Both the position numbers and the translations under genes were made by a program. Below are positions 27,653 to 37,191 of a stretch of 64,000 nt of DNA, piece after piece; position 1 is the first letter of the stretch; the number at the start of each line of letters is the position of its first letter. The notes beneath the pieces were generated by a model. It worked only from the letters and a program-made list of their open reading frames with translations, did not search any database and was not told where the DNA came from. Source of the stretch: Lentzea guizhouensis (GTDB lineage: Bacteria; Actinomycetota; Actinomycetes; Mycobacteriales; Pseudonocardiaceae); the NCBI RefSeq assembly GCF_001701025.1, contig NZ_CP016793.1, positions 2,046,001-2,110,000 of the forward strand, written 5' to 3'.

Positions 27653-28573
27653 TCAGGAGGGCCAAAACCGCCGCCAGTCGTCCGCTGTCAGCGATTCCAG
27701 ACCTTCGGCCCGTGCCTTCGCTTCGGCATCCCGCACCTTGGCGGCGAACTGCCGGCACACCTGGCGCAGCTCCGTCTCCGGGTCCTCACCGGCGAGCTTG
27801 GCGAGCGCGGTCACGGCGAACAACGTCGTGCCCGTGTCGTCGCCCTCCGGCAGGAGGTCGACCGGGAGACCCGCGCGTCCGGTGCGCTGCACCAGCTTCG
27901 CCGCCAGCGCGACCGCGGGCTGACCGAGCGCCACACCGTCCACACTGGACTCGCGGCGCTTCTCGGCCTGCTTGAGCTCCTCCCAGCGGTGCTGCTGCGA
28001 GGTCGCGTCGTGCACGGCGGGGTCGTGGCCCTCGAAGACGTGCGGGTGCCTGCCGACCAGTTTCGCGACCAGCTCGGCGGCCACCGCGTCGATGTCGAAC
28101 GGGTCGTCGGCGTCCTCGGCCGCGACCCGCGCGTGGAACAGCACCTGCAGCAGCACGTCGCCGAGCTCTTCGCGCATCGCCGCCCTGCCGCCGTCCTCGA
28201 TGGCCTCGAGCAGCTCGAACGTCTCCTCGACCAGGTACTGGCGCAACGACTCGTGGTCCTGCTCGGCGTCCCACGGACAGCCGCCGGGCGACCGCAGCCG
28301 GTGCATCACCGCGGCCGCGTCGAGCAGCCCGGCACCCATCGGCTCCGGCGTGGTGATCACGACGGCACCGGGGTACGGCGCGGCCGAGGTCGTGAGCACC
28401 ACGGCACCGTCTTCGAGGTCCTCGGGAGCAGCACCGTCGACGCCGAACGCCGACCAGCGCTCCACCGGCACGCCCTCGCCCGCGTAGACGGCGGTGGCCG
28501 CACGCAACGCGGGCAGGGCGGCAGTGGGCAGCACGGCGCCGAGCCGCTCGCTGAGGACGACTGCGGTGATCAA
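27653..28573 (-). CDS. mazG: Nucleoside triphosphate pyrophosphohydrolase MazG
   Basis: 306 residues. The MazG fold starts near residue 90 (MHRLRSPGGCPWDAEQDHES) with the metal-binding EETFELLEAI and EELGDVLLQVLFHARVA. A second, degenerate helical part follows (RWEELKQAEKRRES). The N-terminal 85 residues are the actinobacterial extension. MazG hydrolyses non-canonical or excess NTPs to NMP and pyrophosphate and can lower ppGpp. The ATG overlaps the stop of the SurA-like lipoprotein gene (ATGA), indicating coupling. In M. tuberculosis mazG likewise lies close to mfd. Confidence 0.94.
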   Translation of the reverse strand: MITAVVLSERLGAVLPTAALPALRAATAVYAGEGVPVERWSAFGVDGAAPEDLEDGAVVLTTSAAPYPGAVVITTPEPMGAGLLDAAAVMHRLRSPGGCPWDAEQDHESLRQYLVEETFELLEAIEDGGRAAMREELGDVLLQVLFHARVAAEDADDPFDIDAVAAELVAKLVGRHPHVFEGHDPAVHDATSQQHRWEELKQAEKRRESSVDGVALGQPAVALAAKLVQRTGRAGLPVDLLPEGDDTGTTLFAVTALAKLAGEDPETELRQVCRQFAAKVRDAEAKARAEGLESLTADDWRRFWPS

Positions 28574-29538
28574 GACTTCTTCTGGGTCGCGGCCACGCCG
28601 ACGAACCCGGCCCGCTCGCCGGCCTTGCCGACGACGGTCGGACCGTTCTCACCCTCCTGGGCGATCGGACCGGTCGGGTCCCACACGCCGTAGCGCGGGT
28701 TGATCTCGATGTCCAGGTCGGCCGCGTGGAACTGGGCGATCCGGATGCCGAAGTCCGCGAGCACCGCCGGGGGCACGCGGTCGGCCAGGTCCTCCTCACC
28801 CGGCGTCGCCGGGAGCGTGGTGCGCTCCTTGACCAGCGCCACCATCCAGCTGGCCTGCTGCTGGTCGACGGGGAAGGCGACGACCGTGCCCGGCTTCACG
28901 CCCCACAGCATGGTGCGCAGGACCGAGCCGTTCTCGGAGGCGCGGACCTTCTGGCCGCTGCCGGAGGCCCGCTGGCCGCTCGACGTGCGCGGGGCCTCTT
29001 CCATGAACCGGGTGAACTTCGCCGGGTCGGCGGCGGCCTCCGCGGCCTTCTCCCTGGCTTCCTTCGGGTCCCTGACCTGGAAGAAGTCGATCGTGACCTC
29101 GAGGGTGGAGAGGTGGCGCCTGGCCAGCTCACCGATGACCAGCGCGTCGCGCTGGCGGCGGTGGATCGTCGTGGCGTCCTGCACGCTCTGCTTGGAGGCC
29201 TCCTCGGGCCCGCCGCGCTCCTGCACCGCGTCGTACACCTTGGTCTCGTCGACCGTGATGTTCTCGCGTTGCGCGGCGTGCTCGACGATCTTGTGCGTGA
29301 TCTCGTCGGCCACGACGAGCCGCGAGATCTGGTCGAGCTTGCCCTGGTCCTGCATCTGCTGGGCGACGGTTTCCTTCTTGAGCACCGTGACGGTGCGGTC
29401 CTGGACGGTCTGCAGGTCGATCGTCTGACCACCGACGATCGCGGCCGAACCGGCCTTTGCGGGACCGGTGCCGCATCCGGTGGCGAGAAGCGCCACGGCA
29501 ACACCGACCAGCGAGAAACGCTTCAGAACAGTGCTCAC
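28570..29538 (-). CDS. SurA-N-domain lipoprotein (putative folding factor)
   Basis: 322 residues. Lipoprotein signal with lipobox ATGC (Cys22), then IVGGQTIDLQTVQDRTVTVL and helices typical of the SurA N-terminal chaperone domain (SurA_N_3 type). A conventional parvulin PPIase domain is not evident; the C-terminal part has weak PpiC-like character (ITVDETKVYDAVQER, MLWGVKPGTVVAFPVDQQ). It probably assists folding of exported proteins outside the membrane. It lies between mfd and mazG, with a four-base overlap into mazG and a 13-base gap after mfd. Confidence 0.82.
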   Translation of the reverse strand: MSTVLKRFSLVGVAVALLATGCGTGPAKAGSAAIVGGQTIDLQTVQDRTVTVLKKETVAQQMQDQGKLDQISRLVVADEITHKIVEHAAQRENITVDETKVYDAVQERGGPEEASKQSVQDATTIHRRQRDALVIGELARRHLSTLEVTIDFFQVRDPKEAREKAAEAAADPAKFTRFMEEAPRTSSGQRASGSGQKVRASENGSVLRTMLWGVKPGTVVAFPVDQQQASWMVALVKERTTLPATPGEEDLADRVPPAVLADFGIRIAQFHAADLDIEINPRYGVWDPTGPIAQEGENGPTVVGKAGERAGFVGVAATQKKS

Positions 29539-29551
29539 GGGGTCCAGCCTC

Positions 29552-32500
29552 TCACGCCGTGGTGACCGGGGTCACGGGAGTCCCCGCCAGTGAGTCGAGG
29601 AACGCACCGCACCAGTCCAGCAGTTCCTGATCACGCAGCTGCGGTGCACCCATCCGGCCGCCCGCCGCTCCCTCCGTCGGCCTAGGCACGGTCACCGTGC
29701 CCATCGCCTGCTTGTACACGGCCTTGGGGAAGAGCCTGCGCAACCGGACCAGCTGGGAGTCGAGCAGCTCCAGCTTCGCGAACCGGATGTTCTGCCCCAT
29801 CGCGATCACCTCGGTGACGCCGTGGCGGCGGCAGGTGTGCCGCAGCCTGGCCACGCCGAGCAGGCGCTCGACCGGCTCCGGCGGCGTGCCGTAGCGGTCC
29901 TTGAGCTCGTCCCAGACGGCCTGCAGGGCCGGCTCGTCCGAGGCGGCCGCGATCTTGCGGTAGGCCTCCAGGCGCAGCCGCTCGCCGGGCACGTAGTCGT
30001 GCGGGATGTGCGCGTCGACCGGGAGGTCGACCCGCACCTCGGCGAGCTCCTCCTCGACCTCGCCGCCGTCCGCGCCCGCGTGCTTGCGGAACGCCTCGAC
30101 GGCCTCGCCGACCAGCCGCACGTAGAGGTCGAAGCCGACGCCCGCGATGTGACCGGACTGCTCGGCGCCGAGGATGTTGCCGGCACCGCGGATCTCCAGG
30201 TCCTTCATCGCGACCGCCATGCCCGCGCCGAGCTCGGTGTTCTGCGCGATCGTGGCGAGCCGGTCGTGCGCGGTCTCGGTCAGCGGCGTCTCGGCCGGGT
30301 ACAGGAAGTACGCGTACCCGCGCTCCCGGCCGCGGCCGACGCGGCCGCGCAGCTGGTGCAGCTGGGCCAGGCCGAGCAGGTCGCCGCGTTCGACGATCAG
30401 CGTGTTGGCGTTGGAGATGTCGAGGCCGGTCTCGACGATCGTGGTGCAGACCAGGACGTCGAACTCGCGTTCCCAGAAGCCCTGGATGATCTTTTCGAGC
30501 TTGTCCTCGTTCATCTGGCCGTGTGCGGTGACGACCCGTGCCTCCGGTACGAGGTCACGGATGCGGCGCGCGGCCTTCTCGATCGACGAGACCCGGTTGT
30601 GCACGAAGAAGACCTGGCCGTCGCGCAGCAGCTCGCGCCGGATCGCCGCGCCGACCTGCTTGTCGTCGTAGGCGCCGACGTAGGTGAGGATCGGGTGCCG
30701 TTCCTCCGGCGGGGTCAGGATCGTGGACATCTCGCGGATGCCGGCGAGCGACATCTCCAGCGTGCGCGGGATCGGCGTCGCGGACATCGTGAGCACGTCG
30801 ACGTGCGTGCGCAACGCCTTGATGTGCTCCTTGTGCTCCACGCCGAACCGCTGCTCCTCGTCGACGATCACGAGGCCGAGGTCCTTGTACCGCACGGTCT
30901 TCTGCAACAACCGGTGCGTGCCGATCACGATGTCGACCTCGCCGTCGGCGAGCCCCGCGATGGTCCGCTCGGACTCCTGCGGGTCGGTGAACCGGCTGAG
31001 CCCCTTGACGTTCACCGGGAACTGGCGCATCCGCTCGGCGAACGTGTTGAGGTGCTGCTGGGCCAGCAGCGTCGTCGGCACCAGCACGGCGACCTGCTTG
31101 CCGTCCTGCACCGCCTTGAACGCCGCGCGGACCGCGATCTCCGTCTTGCCGTAGCCGACGTCACCGCAGATGACGCGGTCCATCGGCACGCCGCGTTCCA
31201 TGTCGGCCTTGACCTCGTCGATCGCGGCCATCTGGTCCTGCGTCTCGGTGAACGCGAACGCGTCCTCCAGCTCGCGCTGCCACGGCGTGTCGCTCGCGAA
31301 CGCGTGACCGGGGGCGGACTGGCGGGCCGCGTAGAGCTGCACGAGCTCGGCCGCGATCTGCTTGACCGCCTTGCGCGCCTTGGACTTCGTGTTCTTCCAG
31401 TCGCTGCCGCCGAGCTTGTTGAGCGTGGGCAGCTCACCGCCGACGTACCTCGACACCTCGTCGAGCTGGTCGGTCGGCACGAACAGCCGGTCGCCCGGCT
31501 GACCGCGCTTCGACGACGCGTACTCCAGCACCAGGTACTCGCGGGTGGCGCCGGCGACCGTGCGCTGGACCATCTCCACGTACTTGCCGATGCCGTGCTG
31601 CTCGTGCACCACGAAGTCACCCGCCTTGAGCGCCAGCGGGTCCACCGCGTTGCGCCGCTTCGACGGCATCTTGCGCATGTCCTTCGTGGACGTGCCGCCG
31701 CGACCGCCGGTGAGGTCGGTCTCGGTCAGCACGACCAGCGCGAGGTCCGGCAGCACGAAGCCGTCCTCGAGCGCACCGCGCACGACCGTGACCACGCCGG
31801 CTTTCGGCGCCTCGTCGAGGGACTCGACGCAGACGGCGGCGACCTCGGCTTCCTTGAGCCGTTCCTCGGCGCGGTGCGCGGTACCGGCGCCGGGCACGAC
31901 GAGCACCGCCGCGCCACCCGTGGCCGTGTGCGCCTTGAGGTCCGCGAACGCCCGCTCGACGTCGCCGGAGTAGGCCTCGACCGGCTTGACGTCCAGGTGC
32001 ACCACGTCGGCGGCGTCGGTGGTGAGCTGGCTGAGCGTCCACCACGGACGGTCGCCGGCGCGCGCGGCCTCGGAGATCTCGCCGAGGCCCTGGTAGGCGC
32101 TGCGGCCGAGGTCGATCGGCGCCTTGCCCCCGCCGGCGGCGGCCATCCAGGACGCTTCCAGGAACTCCTGGCCGGTGCGCACCAGGTCGGCGGCGCGGGC
32201 GCGGATCTTCTCCGGGTCGTTGAGCAGCACGTGCGTGCCCTTGGGCACCACGTCCGTGAGCATCTGCAGCTCGCCGGGGCACAGCGCCGGGATCAACGCC
32301 TCCATGCCCTCGACCGCGATGCCGTTCGAGATCTTCTCCAGCATCTCGGCCAGGTGCGCGTCGGACTGGTGCTCCTGCGCCAGGTCCGCCGCGCGCTGCT
32401 TCACGTCGTCGGTCAGCAGCAGCTCACGGCACGGCGGCGCGACGAACTCCTGGACCTCCTCCGGCAGCGACCGCTGGTCCTGCACCGAGAACGGCCGGAT

Positions 32501-33106
32501 CTCGCTGACCTCGTCGCCCCAGAACTCGACGCGGTAGGGGTGCTCGGCGGTCGGCGGGAAGATGTCGAGGATGCCGCCGCGGGTGGCGTACTCGCCGCGC
32601 TTCTCGACCATGTCGACGCGGGTGTAGGCGTTCTCGGCCAGGCGCGTGACCAGCTCGGCGAAGTCCTGCTCCTCGCCGACCACGAGGTGCACCGGCGCGA
32701 GGTCGCCGAGGCCGGGCGCCATCGGCTGGATGAGGCTGCGGACGGTCGTGACCAGCACCTTGACCGGGTTGCCCGCGGGGTGCTTGAGCCGGCGCAGCAC
32801 CTGCAGGCGAGCACCGACCGTGTCCGCGCGCGGGCTGAGGCGCTCGTGCGGCAACGTCTCCCAGCTCGGGAAGAACGCCACCTGGTCCGCCCCGATGAGG
32901 TCGCGCAGGACGTTCGTCAGCTCTTCGGCCTCGCGCCCGGTCGCGGTGACGGCGAGCACCGGCCTGACCGTCGAGAGCGAGGCGGCGACCAGCGGGCGGG
33001 CGGCCAGCGGACCGTCGAGCGCCAGCTCGGGCACACCCGCCGAGTCGATCAACGTGCGGAGGGCTTTGTCAGGCAGGACACCATCGAGCAGGCCGAGCAG
33101 CGGCAT
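29552..33106 (-). CDS. mfd: Transcription-repair coupling factor Mfd
   Basis: 1184 residues, full length. Order: UvrB-like damage-recognition module (about 1-350), RNA-polymerase interaction domain around [23 protein letters not shown]2 translocase with Walker [10 protein letters not shown], Walker [19 protein letters not shown], motif [18 protein letters not shown], and motif [13 protein letters not shown], then the C-terminal TRCF domain. Mfd removes stalled RNA polymerase from lesions and recruits UvrA. It heads the mfd-surA-mazG cluster; the divergent DUF4291 gene begins 171 bases away. Confidence 0.97.
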   Translation of the reverse strand: MPLLGLLDGVLPDKALRTLIDSAGVPELALDGPLAARPLVAASLSTVRPVLAVTATGREAEELTNVLRDLIGADQVAFFPSWETLPHERLSPRADTVGARLQVLRRLKHPAGNPVKVLVTTVRSLIQPMAPGLGDLAPVHLVVGEEQDFAELVTRLAENAYTRVDMVEKRGEYATRGGILDIFPPTAEHPYRVEFWGDEVSEIRPFSVQDQRSLPEEVQEFVAPPCRELLLTDDVKQRAADLAQEHQSDAHLAEMLEKISNGIAVEGMEALIPALCPGELQMLTDVVPKGTHVLLNDPEKIRARAADLVRTGQEFLEASWMAAAGGGKAPIDLGRSAYQGLGEISEAARAGDRPWWTLSQLTTDAADVVHLDVKPVEAYSGDVERAFADLKAHTATGGAAVLVVPGAGTAHRAEERLKEAEVAAVCVESLDEAPKAGVVTVVRGALEDGFVLPDLALVVLTETDLTGGRGGTSTKDMRKMPSKRRNAVDPLALKAGDFVVHEQHGIGKYVEMVQRTVAGATREYLVLEYASSKRGQPGDRLFVPTDQLDEVSRYVGGELPTLNKLGGSDWKNTKSKARKAVKQIAAELVQLYAARQSAPGHAFASDTPWQRELEDAFAFTETQDQMAAIDEVKADMERGVPMDRVICGDVGYGKTEIAVRAAFKAVQDGKQVAVLVPTTLLAQQHLNTFAERMRQFPVNVKGLSRFTDPQESERTIAGLADGEVDIVIGTHRLLQKTVRYKDLGLVIVDEEQRFGVEHKEHIKALRTHVDVLTMSATPIPRTLEMSLAGIREMSTILTPPEERHPILTYVGAYDDKQVGAAIRRELLRDGQVFFVHNRVSSIEKAARRIRDLVPEARVVTAHGQMNEDKLEKIIQGFWEREFDVLVCTTIVETGLDISNANTLIVERGDLLGLAQLHQLRGRVGRGRERGYAYFLYPAETPLTETAHDRLATIAQNTELGAGMAVAMKDLEIRGAGNILGAEQSGHIAGVGFDLYVRLVGEAVEAFRKHAGADGGEVEEELAEVRVDLPVDAHIPHDYVPGERLRLEAYRKIAAASDEPALQAVWDELKDRYGTPPEPVERLLGVARLRHTCRRHGVTEVIAMGQNIRFAKLELLDSQLVRLRRLFPKAVYKQAMGTVTVPRPTEGAAGGRMGAPQLRDQELLDWCGAFLDSLAGTPVTPVTTA

Positions 33107-33277
33107 GATTTACAAACCCCGGTCGAGTGGGAGACGCCAGACAGACCCCTGCCTGGGACGAGGGGTCTCGGCACCCACCATAACCCCTGGGGCGAACCCT
33201 TATCGGGTGACTCGCGCCCGCTCCAGTGGTCGCGCTGGGCGACGAAACGCGGTTGACCCCGCCCTGATCCTGAAGCC

Positions 33278-33811
33278 GTGGAGATGAGAGAGATCAGGGC
33301 TGACTACGACGATCAGTCCATCGTGGTCTACCAGGCGTACTCACCCGTCATCGCAGATCCGGCGGTCGCTGCCCAGCGGTTCGTCGCGCCGTTCAAGATG
33401 GAGCGGATGACGTGGATCAAGCCGTCGTTCCTCTGGATGATGTACCGCTGCGGGTACGCGCAGAAGGAGGGCCAGGAGCGGGTGCTGGCCGTGCGGATCA
33501 CCCGCGAAGGGTTCGACTGGGCCGTGCGGAACGCCGTCGAGAGCAGCGTCAAGGGCAAGCCGGCCGTGCGGGTGCAGTGGGACCCGGAGCGCGGGCTGCG
33601 GCACGAGGCGTTGCCGTACCGGTCGATCCAGATCGGGCTGACGCGCGAGGCCGTCGAGAAGTACGTGCACGAGTGGACCATCGGCATCACGGACGTGACC
33701 GACCTTGCGCGCGCGGTGCACGCGGCGGTGCGTGCGGGTGATGACGACGCGGCGCGCGCGTTGCTGCCGAACGAGCGGCCTTACGGAACCTCCACGGCAC
33801 AAAACGCATAG
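33278..33811 (+). CDS. DUF4291 family protein
   Basis: 177 residues of the DUF4291 family: MREIRADYDDQSIVVYQAYS, VAPFKMERMTWIKPSFLWMM, YAQKEGQERVLAVRITREGF and LPYRSIQIGLTREAVEKY are all conserved family segments rich in aromatic residues. There is no signal peptide. The function of the family is not established. Translation could start at GTG 33278 or ATG 33284. The sugar dehydrogenase gene begins eight bases after its stop, so the two probably share a transcript from the promoter region opposite mfd. Confidence 0.88.
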   Translation: MEMREIRADYDDQSIVVYQAYSPVIADPAVAAQRFVAPFKMERMTWIKPSFLWMMYRCGYAQKEGQERVLAVRITREGFDWAVRNAVESSVKGKPAVRVQWDPERGLRHEALPYRSIQIGLTREAVEKYVHEWTIGITDVTDLARAVHAAVRAGDDDAARALLPNERPYGTSTAQNA

Positions 33812-33818
33812 TTGGGAC

Positions 33819-34928
33819 ATGCGCGCACTCGTTGCTGCAGGGTTGGTGCTGGTCCTCGCCTCGTGCTCCACGCCCGAACCGGGCGGGAACGCACCCTCGA
33901 AGGCGCCCGCCCCACAGGGCCTGGCGGTCGAGGAGGTCGCGGGAGGCTTCCAGCACGCCTGGGACCTCGGGTTCCTCCCGGACGGTTCGGTGCTGGTGAC
34001 CGAGCGGCCGGCGACGGTCAAGCTGGTCAAGGACGGGCGGGTCACGCCGGTCGACGTCGACCTGACCGACGTGCAGGTGCGCGGTGAGGGCGGGTTGATG
34101 GGGGTGGTCGTGCACCCCGACGGCCAGCGGTTCACGGCCTGCTACAACACGGCCAGGGACGTGCGGCTGGTGACGTTCCGGCTCGAGGGCACCAAGGCCA
34201 CGAAGGTCAAGGACCTGCTCACCGGCATGCCGTCGAACTCCAGCGGGCGGCACTCCGGGTGCCGGCCGACGCTCGGGCCGGACGGGGCCATGTGGGTCGC
34301 CACCGGTGACATCGCCCAGGGCCGCAACCCGCAGGACCGCGCCAACCTGGGCGGCAAGGTGCTGCGGATCGACCCGGAGACCGGTGAGGGCGCGAAGGGC
34401 AACCCGTTCGAGTCGTCGGGCAACGCCAACGAGCGGCGGGTCTACAGCTACGGGCACCGCAACGTGCAGGGCGTGGTGTTCCGGCCCGACAGCGACCAGG
34501 CGTTCTCCAGCGAGCACGGGCCGTCGGTCGACGACGAGGTCAACCTGCTGAAGGCGGGCGGCAACTACGGCTGGGACCCGTCCCAGGGCGGCACGCAGGG
34601 CGGGTACGACGAGTCCGTGCCGATGACCGACCTGCAGCGGTTCCCGGACGCGGTGCCGGCGGTGTGGTCGTCCGGGTCGCCGACCGAGGCGATCTGCCAG
34701 GCGGCGTTCTGGAACGGCAAGCTCGCGATCACCGCGTTGAAGGGCTCGAAGCTGCTGCTCTTCACGCTCGACGACGCCGGGAAGGTGCAGAACGTCAGCG
34801 TCCCCGAGGAGCTCGACGACAAGTACGGCCGGCTGCGCGCCGCGCGCACCGGACCCGACGGCGCGCTCTACCTGACGACGTCCAACGGCACCGGCGACAA
34901 GCTGCTCAAGCTCACCGGGACCGTCTGA
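33819..34928 (+). CDS. PQQ-type soluble aldose dehydrogenase lipoprotein
   Basis: 369 residues. Lipoprotein signal (MRALVAAGLVLVLASCSTP, lipobox LASC, Cys16) followed by the six-bladed propeller of the glucose/sorbosone dehydrogenase family: HAWDLGFLPDGSVLVTER, VRGEGGLMGVVVHP, ATGDIAQGRNPQD, GHRNVQGVVFRPDS and EHGPSVDDEVNLLKAGGNYGW. Members oxidise sugars outside the membrane with PQQ, though many actinobacterial homologues may lack cofactor. No PQQ-biosynthesis genes are in the window. The frame is open upstream, but the signal peptide fixes the ATG at 33819. Confidence 0.88.
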   Translation: MRALVAAGLVLVLASCSTPEPGGNAPSKAPAPQGLAVEEVAGGFQHAWDLGFLPDGSVLVTERPATVKLVKDGRVTPVDVDLTDVQVRGEGGLMGVVVHPDGQRFTACYNTARDVRLVTFRLEGTKATKVKDLLTGMPSNSSGRHSGCRPTLGPDGAMWVATGDIAQGRNPQDRANLGGKVLRIDPETGEGAKGNPFESSGNANERRVYSYGHRNVQGVVFRPDSDQAFSSEHGPSVDDEVNLLKAGGNYGWDPSQGGTQGGYDESVPMTDLQRFPDAVPAVWSSGSPTEAICQAAFWNGKLAITALKGSKLLLFTLDDAGKVQNVSVPEELDDKYGRLRAARTGPDGALYLTTSNGTGDKLLKLTGTV

Positions 34929-34936
34929 GGGCTCGG

Positions 34937-34976
34937 CGAACGGTGCCGTTCGACCCCTCGACGAACGGCACGTTCG
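34937..34976. terminator. Pair of related hairpins between convergent genes
   Basis: Two palindromes, CGAACGGTGCCGTTCG (34937-34952) and CGAACGGCACGTTCG (34962-34976), sit eight bases beyond the sugar dehydrogenase stop and before the end of the convergent tetR gene. They are near copies of each other and can also pair together. Most likely a bidirectional terminator; a TetR-binding site is a less likely alternative because of position. Confidence 0.5.
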
Positions 34977-35056
34977 ACGTCGCGGACTCCGGTTCCGGAG
35001 AACCCGTCCCCTGAACACATCGCTCGACGGCCCCCGGACCGTTTCAGCTGCCGCCG

Positions 35057-35671
35057 TCAGGACCGCGAACGCAGACGCGGCTTGTGCTCCATCGCGGACA
35101 GGCCGTTCCAGGCCAGGTTGACGAGGTGGGCCGCCACCTCGTCCTTCTTCGGCTTGCGCACCTCCAGCCACCACTGCCCGGTCAGCGCGACCATCCCGAC
35201 CAGCGCCTGCGCGTAGAGCGCGGCGAGCTTGCGGTCGTAGCCCCGCCGGGCGAAGTGCACGCCGAGGATGTGCTCGACCTGCGAGGCGATGTCGTTGAGC
35301 AGCGACGAGAACGTGCCGCCGGACGACGCGACGGGCGAGTCCCGCACCAGGATGCGGAACCCGTCCGTCGAGGAGTCGATGTAGCCGAGCAACGCGCAGG
35401 CGGCCCGTTCCAGCAGCTCACGCGGGTGGTCGCCGCCGTCGAGCGCGTCGGCGATCTGGTCCATCAGGCGCCGCATCTCGCGGTCGACGACAACGGCGTA
35501 GATGCCCTCTTTGCCGCCGAAGTGCTCGTAGACAACGGGCTTCGAGACGGAGGCGCGGTGCGCGATCTCCTCGATCGAGGTGGCCTCGAAGCCCTTCTCG
35601 GCGAACAGGGACCGGGAGACGTCCAGGAGCTGCTCGCGGCGTTCCTTGCCCGTCATCCTGACCCTGGCCAT
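35057..35671 (-). CDS. TetR-family transcriptional regulator
   Basis: 204 residues: N-terminal helix-turn-helix (EKGFEATSIEEIAHRASVS followed by KPVVYEHFGGKEGIYA) and an alpha-helical ligand domain. It corresponds in position to the TetR gene Rv1019 next to mfd in M. tuberculosis, suggesting conservation of this locus. It is divergent from the membrane-anchored hydrolase gene with 109 bases between starts, so that gene is the likely target. The ligand is unknown. Confidence 0.92.
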   Translation of the reverse strand: MARVRMTGKERREQLLDVSRSLFAEKGFEATSIEEIAHRASVSKPVVYEHFGGKEGIYAVVVDREMRRLMDQIADALDGGDHPRELLERAACALLGYIDSSTDGFRILVRDSPVASSGGTFSSLLNDIASQVEHILGVHFARRGYDRKLAALYAQALVGMVALTGQWWLEVRKPKKDEVAAHLVNLAWNGLSAMEHKPRLRSRS

Positions 35672-35780
35672 CGAGCCAGCCTACGTGGCTCCCCCGCCAC
35701 GCCGACGAGATGCGCGCGGCCGTCCGGCTTGGCGCGCTGTGTCGCGTGGCATCGAGCCCTGCGCGCGGGATGATCGGTGG

Positions 35781-36920
35781 ATGGTCAGACGCAGGATCAT
35801 CCGGGTCACCGTCATCTCGCTGCTGTCCCTGCTCGTGCTGGTCACCGCGGCGCTGGGCGGCATCGGCTGGTACTACAGCGGTGAGCTGCTCGAACCGGCC
35901 GAGGTGCCGCAGCGGTACCCGGAGACCTCGCTGGGCCAGGACGGCGACAACGTCGTGCTCGCGGAGTCGAAGCTGAGCACGCAGGCCGGCACGTTCGGCC
36001 TGGTCTGGCCCGGTGGCAGCGCGAAGGTCGGCGAGGTGGTCACGGCGGAGGACGGCCGCGTCGAACGCCCGCTGCTGGAGGGCACGGCGCCGCCGGACGG
36101 CACGAAGGTGCGCATCGAGACCGACGTCTACGAGGGCAACCCCAAGACCACGCTGGGTCTGGTCTACAGCGAGGTCCGGGTGCCGTCCGAGCTCGGCGAG
36201 ATGCCCGCGTGGCTCGTGCCCGCCGCGAGCAAGGACACGTGGGTCATCACCGTGCACGGGCGGGGCGCGTCGCGCGAGGAGGCGCTGCGCGTGGTGCCGC
36301 AGCTGCACACCGCGGGGCTGCCCGTTCTGCTGATCACCTACCGCAACGACGTGGGCGCGCCCGCGTCCCCGGACGGCCTCTACCACCTCGGCGACACCGA
36401 GTGGCGCGACGTCGAAGCCGCCATCAGGTACGCGCAAGGCCAAGGTGCGCGGGAGGTCGTGCTCTACGGCTGGTCGATGGGCGGCGCGATCGTCGGGCAG
36501 GCGCTGGCCCGGTCAAGTGCGGCGGCGGTGGTCAGCGGGGTCGTGCTCGACTCGCCCGTCACCGACTGGACGCAGACACTGGACCTGCAGGCGCGGAACC
36601 GGGGCGTGCCGACCTGGCTCACGCCGGTGGCCGAGCTGGTCTCCGGCTGGCGCGCCGACATCGACTTCGACCGCTTCGACCTCGTGCGCAACCCGCCCGC
36701 CACGAAGCCGCCGACGCTGGTCTTCCACGGCACGGCGGACGGCACCGTGCCCGCCCAGTCGTCGCGCGACCTGGCGACCGCCGCGCACGGCCTCGGGTGG
36801 CCGCTGAGGTACGTGGAGATCCCCGGCGCCGACCACACCTCGGGGTGGAACGTGGCGACCGACACCTACCGCAGAGAGCTCGGCGACTTCCTGACCAGCG
36901 CAATCGGTGTTCGGCCGTGA
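35781..36920 (+). CDS. Membrane-anchored alpha/beta hydrolase
   Basis: 379 residues. An N-terminal signal anchor (IIRVTVISLLSLLVLVTAAL) places the enzyme outside the membrane. A beta-rich segment of about 110 residues precedes the hydrolase domain: TVHGRGASREEALRV at the oxyanion loop, nucleophile YGWSMGGA, acid in HGTADGTVPAQ, and His in PGADHTSGWN. It resembles prolyl-oligopeptidase-like/BAAT-type hydrolases. The substrate is unknown. The ATG at 35781 directly precedes the basic MVRRR start of the anchor. Likely controlled by the divergent TetR gene. Confidence 0.87.
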   Translation: MVRRRIIRVTVISLLSLLVLVTAALGGIGWYYSGELLEPAEVPQRYPETSLGQDGDNVVLAESKLSTQAGTFGLVWPGGSAKVGEVVTAEDGRVERPLLEGTAPPDGTKVRIETDVYEGNPKTTLGLVYSEVRVPSELGEMPAWLVPAASKDTWVITVHGRGASREEALRVVPQLHTAGLPVLLITYRNDVGAPASPDGLYHLGDTEWRDVEAAIRYAQGQGAREVVLYGWSMGGAIVGQALARSSAAAVVSGVVLDSPVTDWTQTLDLQARNRGVPTWLTPVAELVSGWRADIDFDRFDLVRNPPATKPPTLVFHGTADGTVPAQSSRDLATAAHGLGWPLRYVEIPGADHTSGWNVATDTYRRELGDFLTSAIGVRP

Positions 36921-37020
36921 TCTTGCGGGTGATCGTCGTGACGGCCAGTCGAGTGGCGGTTGGACAAGCGGAGGAGGTCTCGTGACAACATGTGCGCAGG
37001 ACGCGCTCCGGTTCGTCCGG

Positions 37021-37091
37021 TCCGCCATGGTGTAAAGGCAGCACCTCGGATTTTGGTTCCGATGGTCCAGGTTCGAATCCTGGTGGCGGAG
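37021..37091 (+). tRNA. tRNA-Gln, anticodon TTG
   Basis: Complete cloverleaf: acceptor arms TCCGCCA (37021-37027) and TGGCGGA pair over all seven positions; the anticodon stem TCGGA/TCCGA encloses loop TTTTGGT with anticodon TTG at 37053-37055; the T arm is CCAGGTTCGAATCCTGG. The discriminator is G at 37091, and CCA is not encoded. It reads CAA (and CAG by wobble) codons. It lies in the 270-base interval between the hydrolase and the GGDEF gene. Confidence 0.95.
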
Positions 37092-37191
37092 CAGAGGCCT
37101 TGAGGGCACAGGGTCGCGGTCTTTGGGAGGTGCGGAGCTGCCCGAGGAAACGGTCGACGAGCAGGGCAACGTGGGGCACCGCCACCACGAG

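Noticed and set aside
29822..33256. Plus-strand open frame of over 1100 codons opposite mfd
   Set aside because: Antisense shadow of the GC-biased mfd gene: Arg/Val/Leu-rich, no recognisable domain. The same applies to long antisense frames over tricorn, rpfB, metG and the opp operon.
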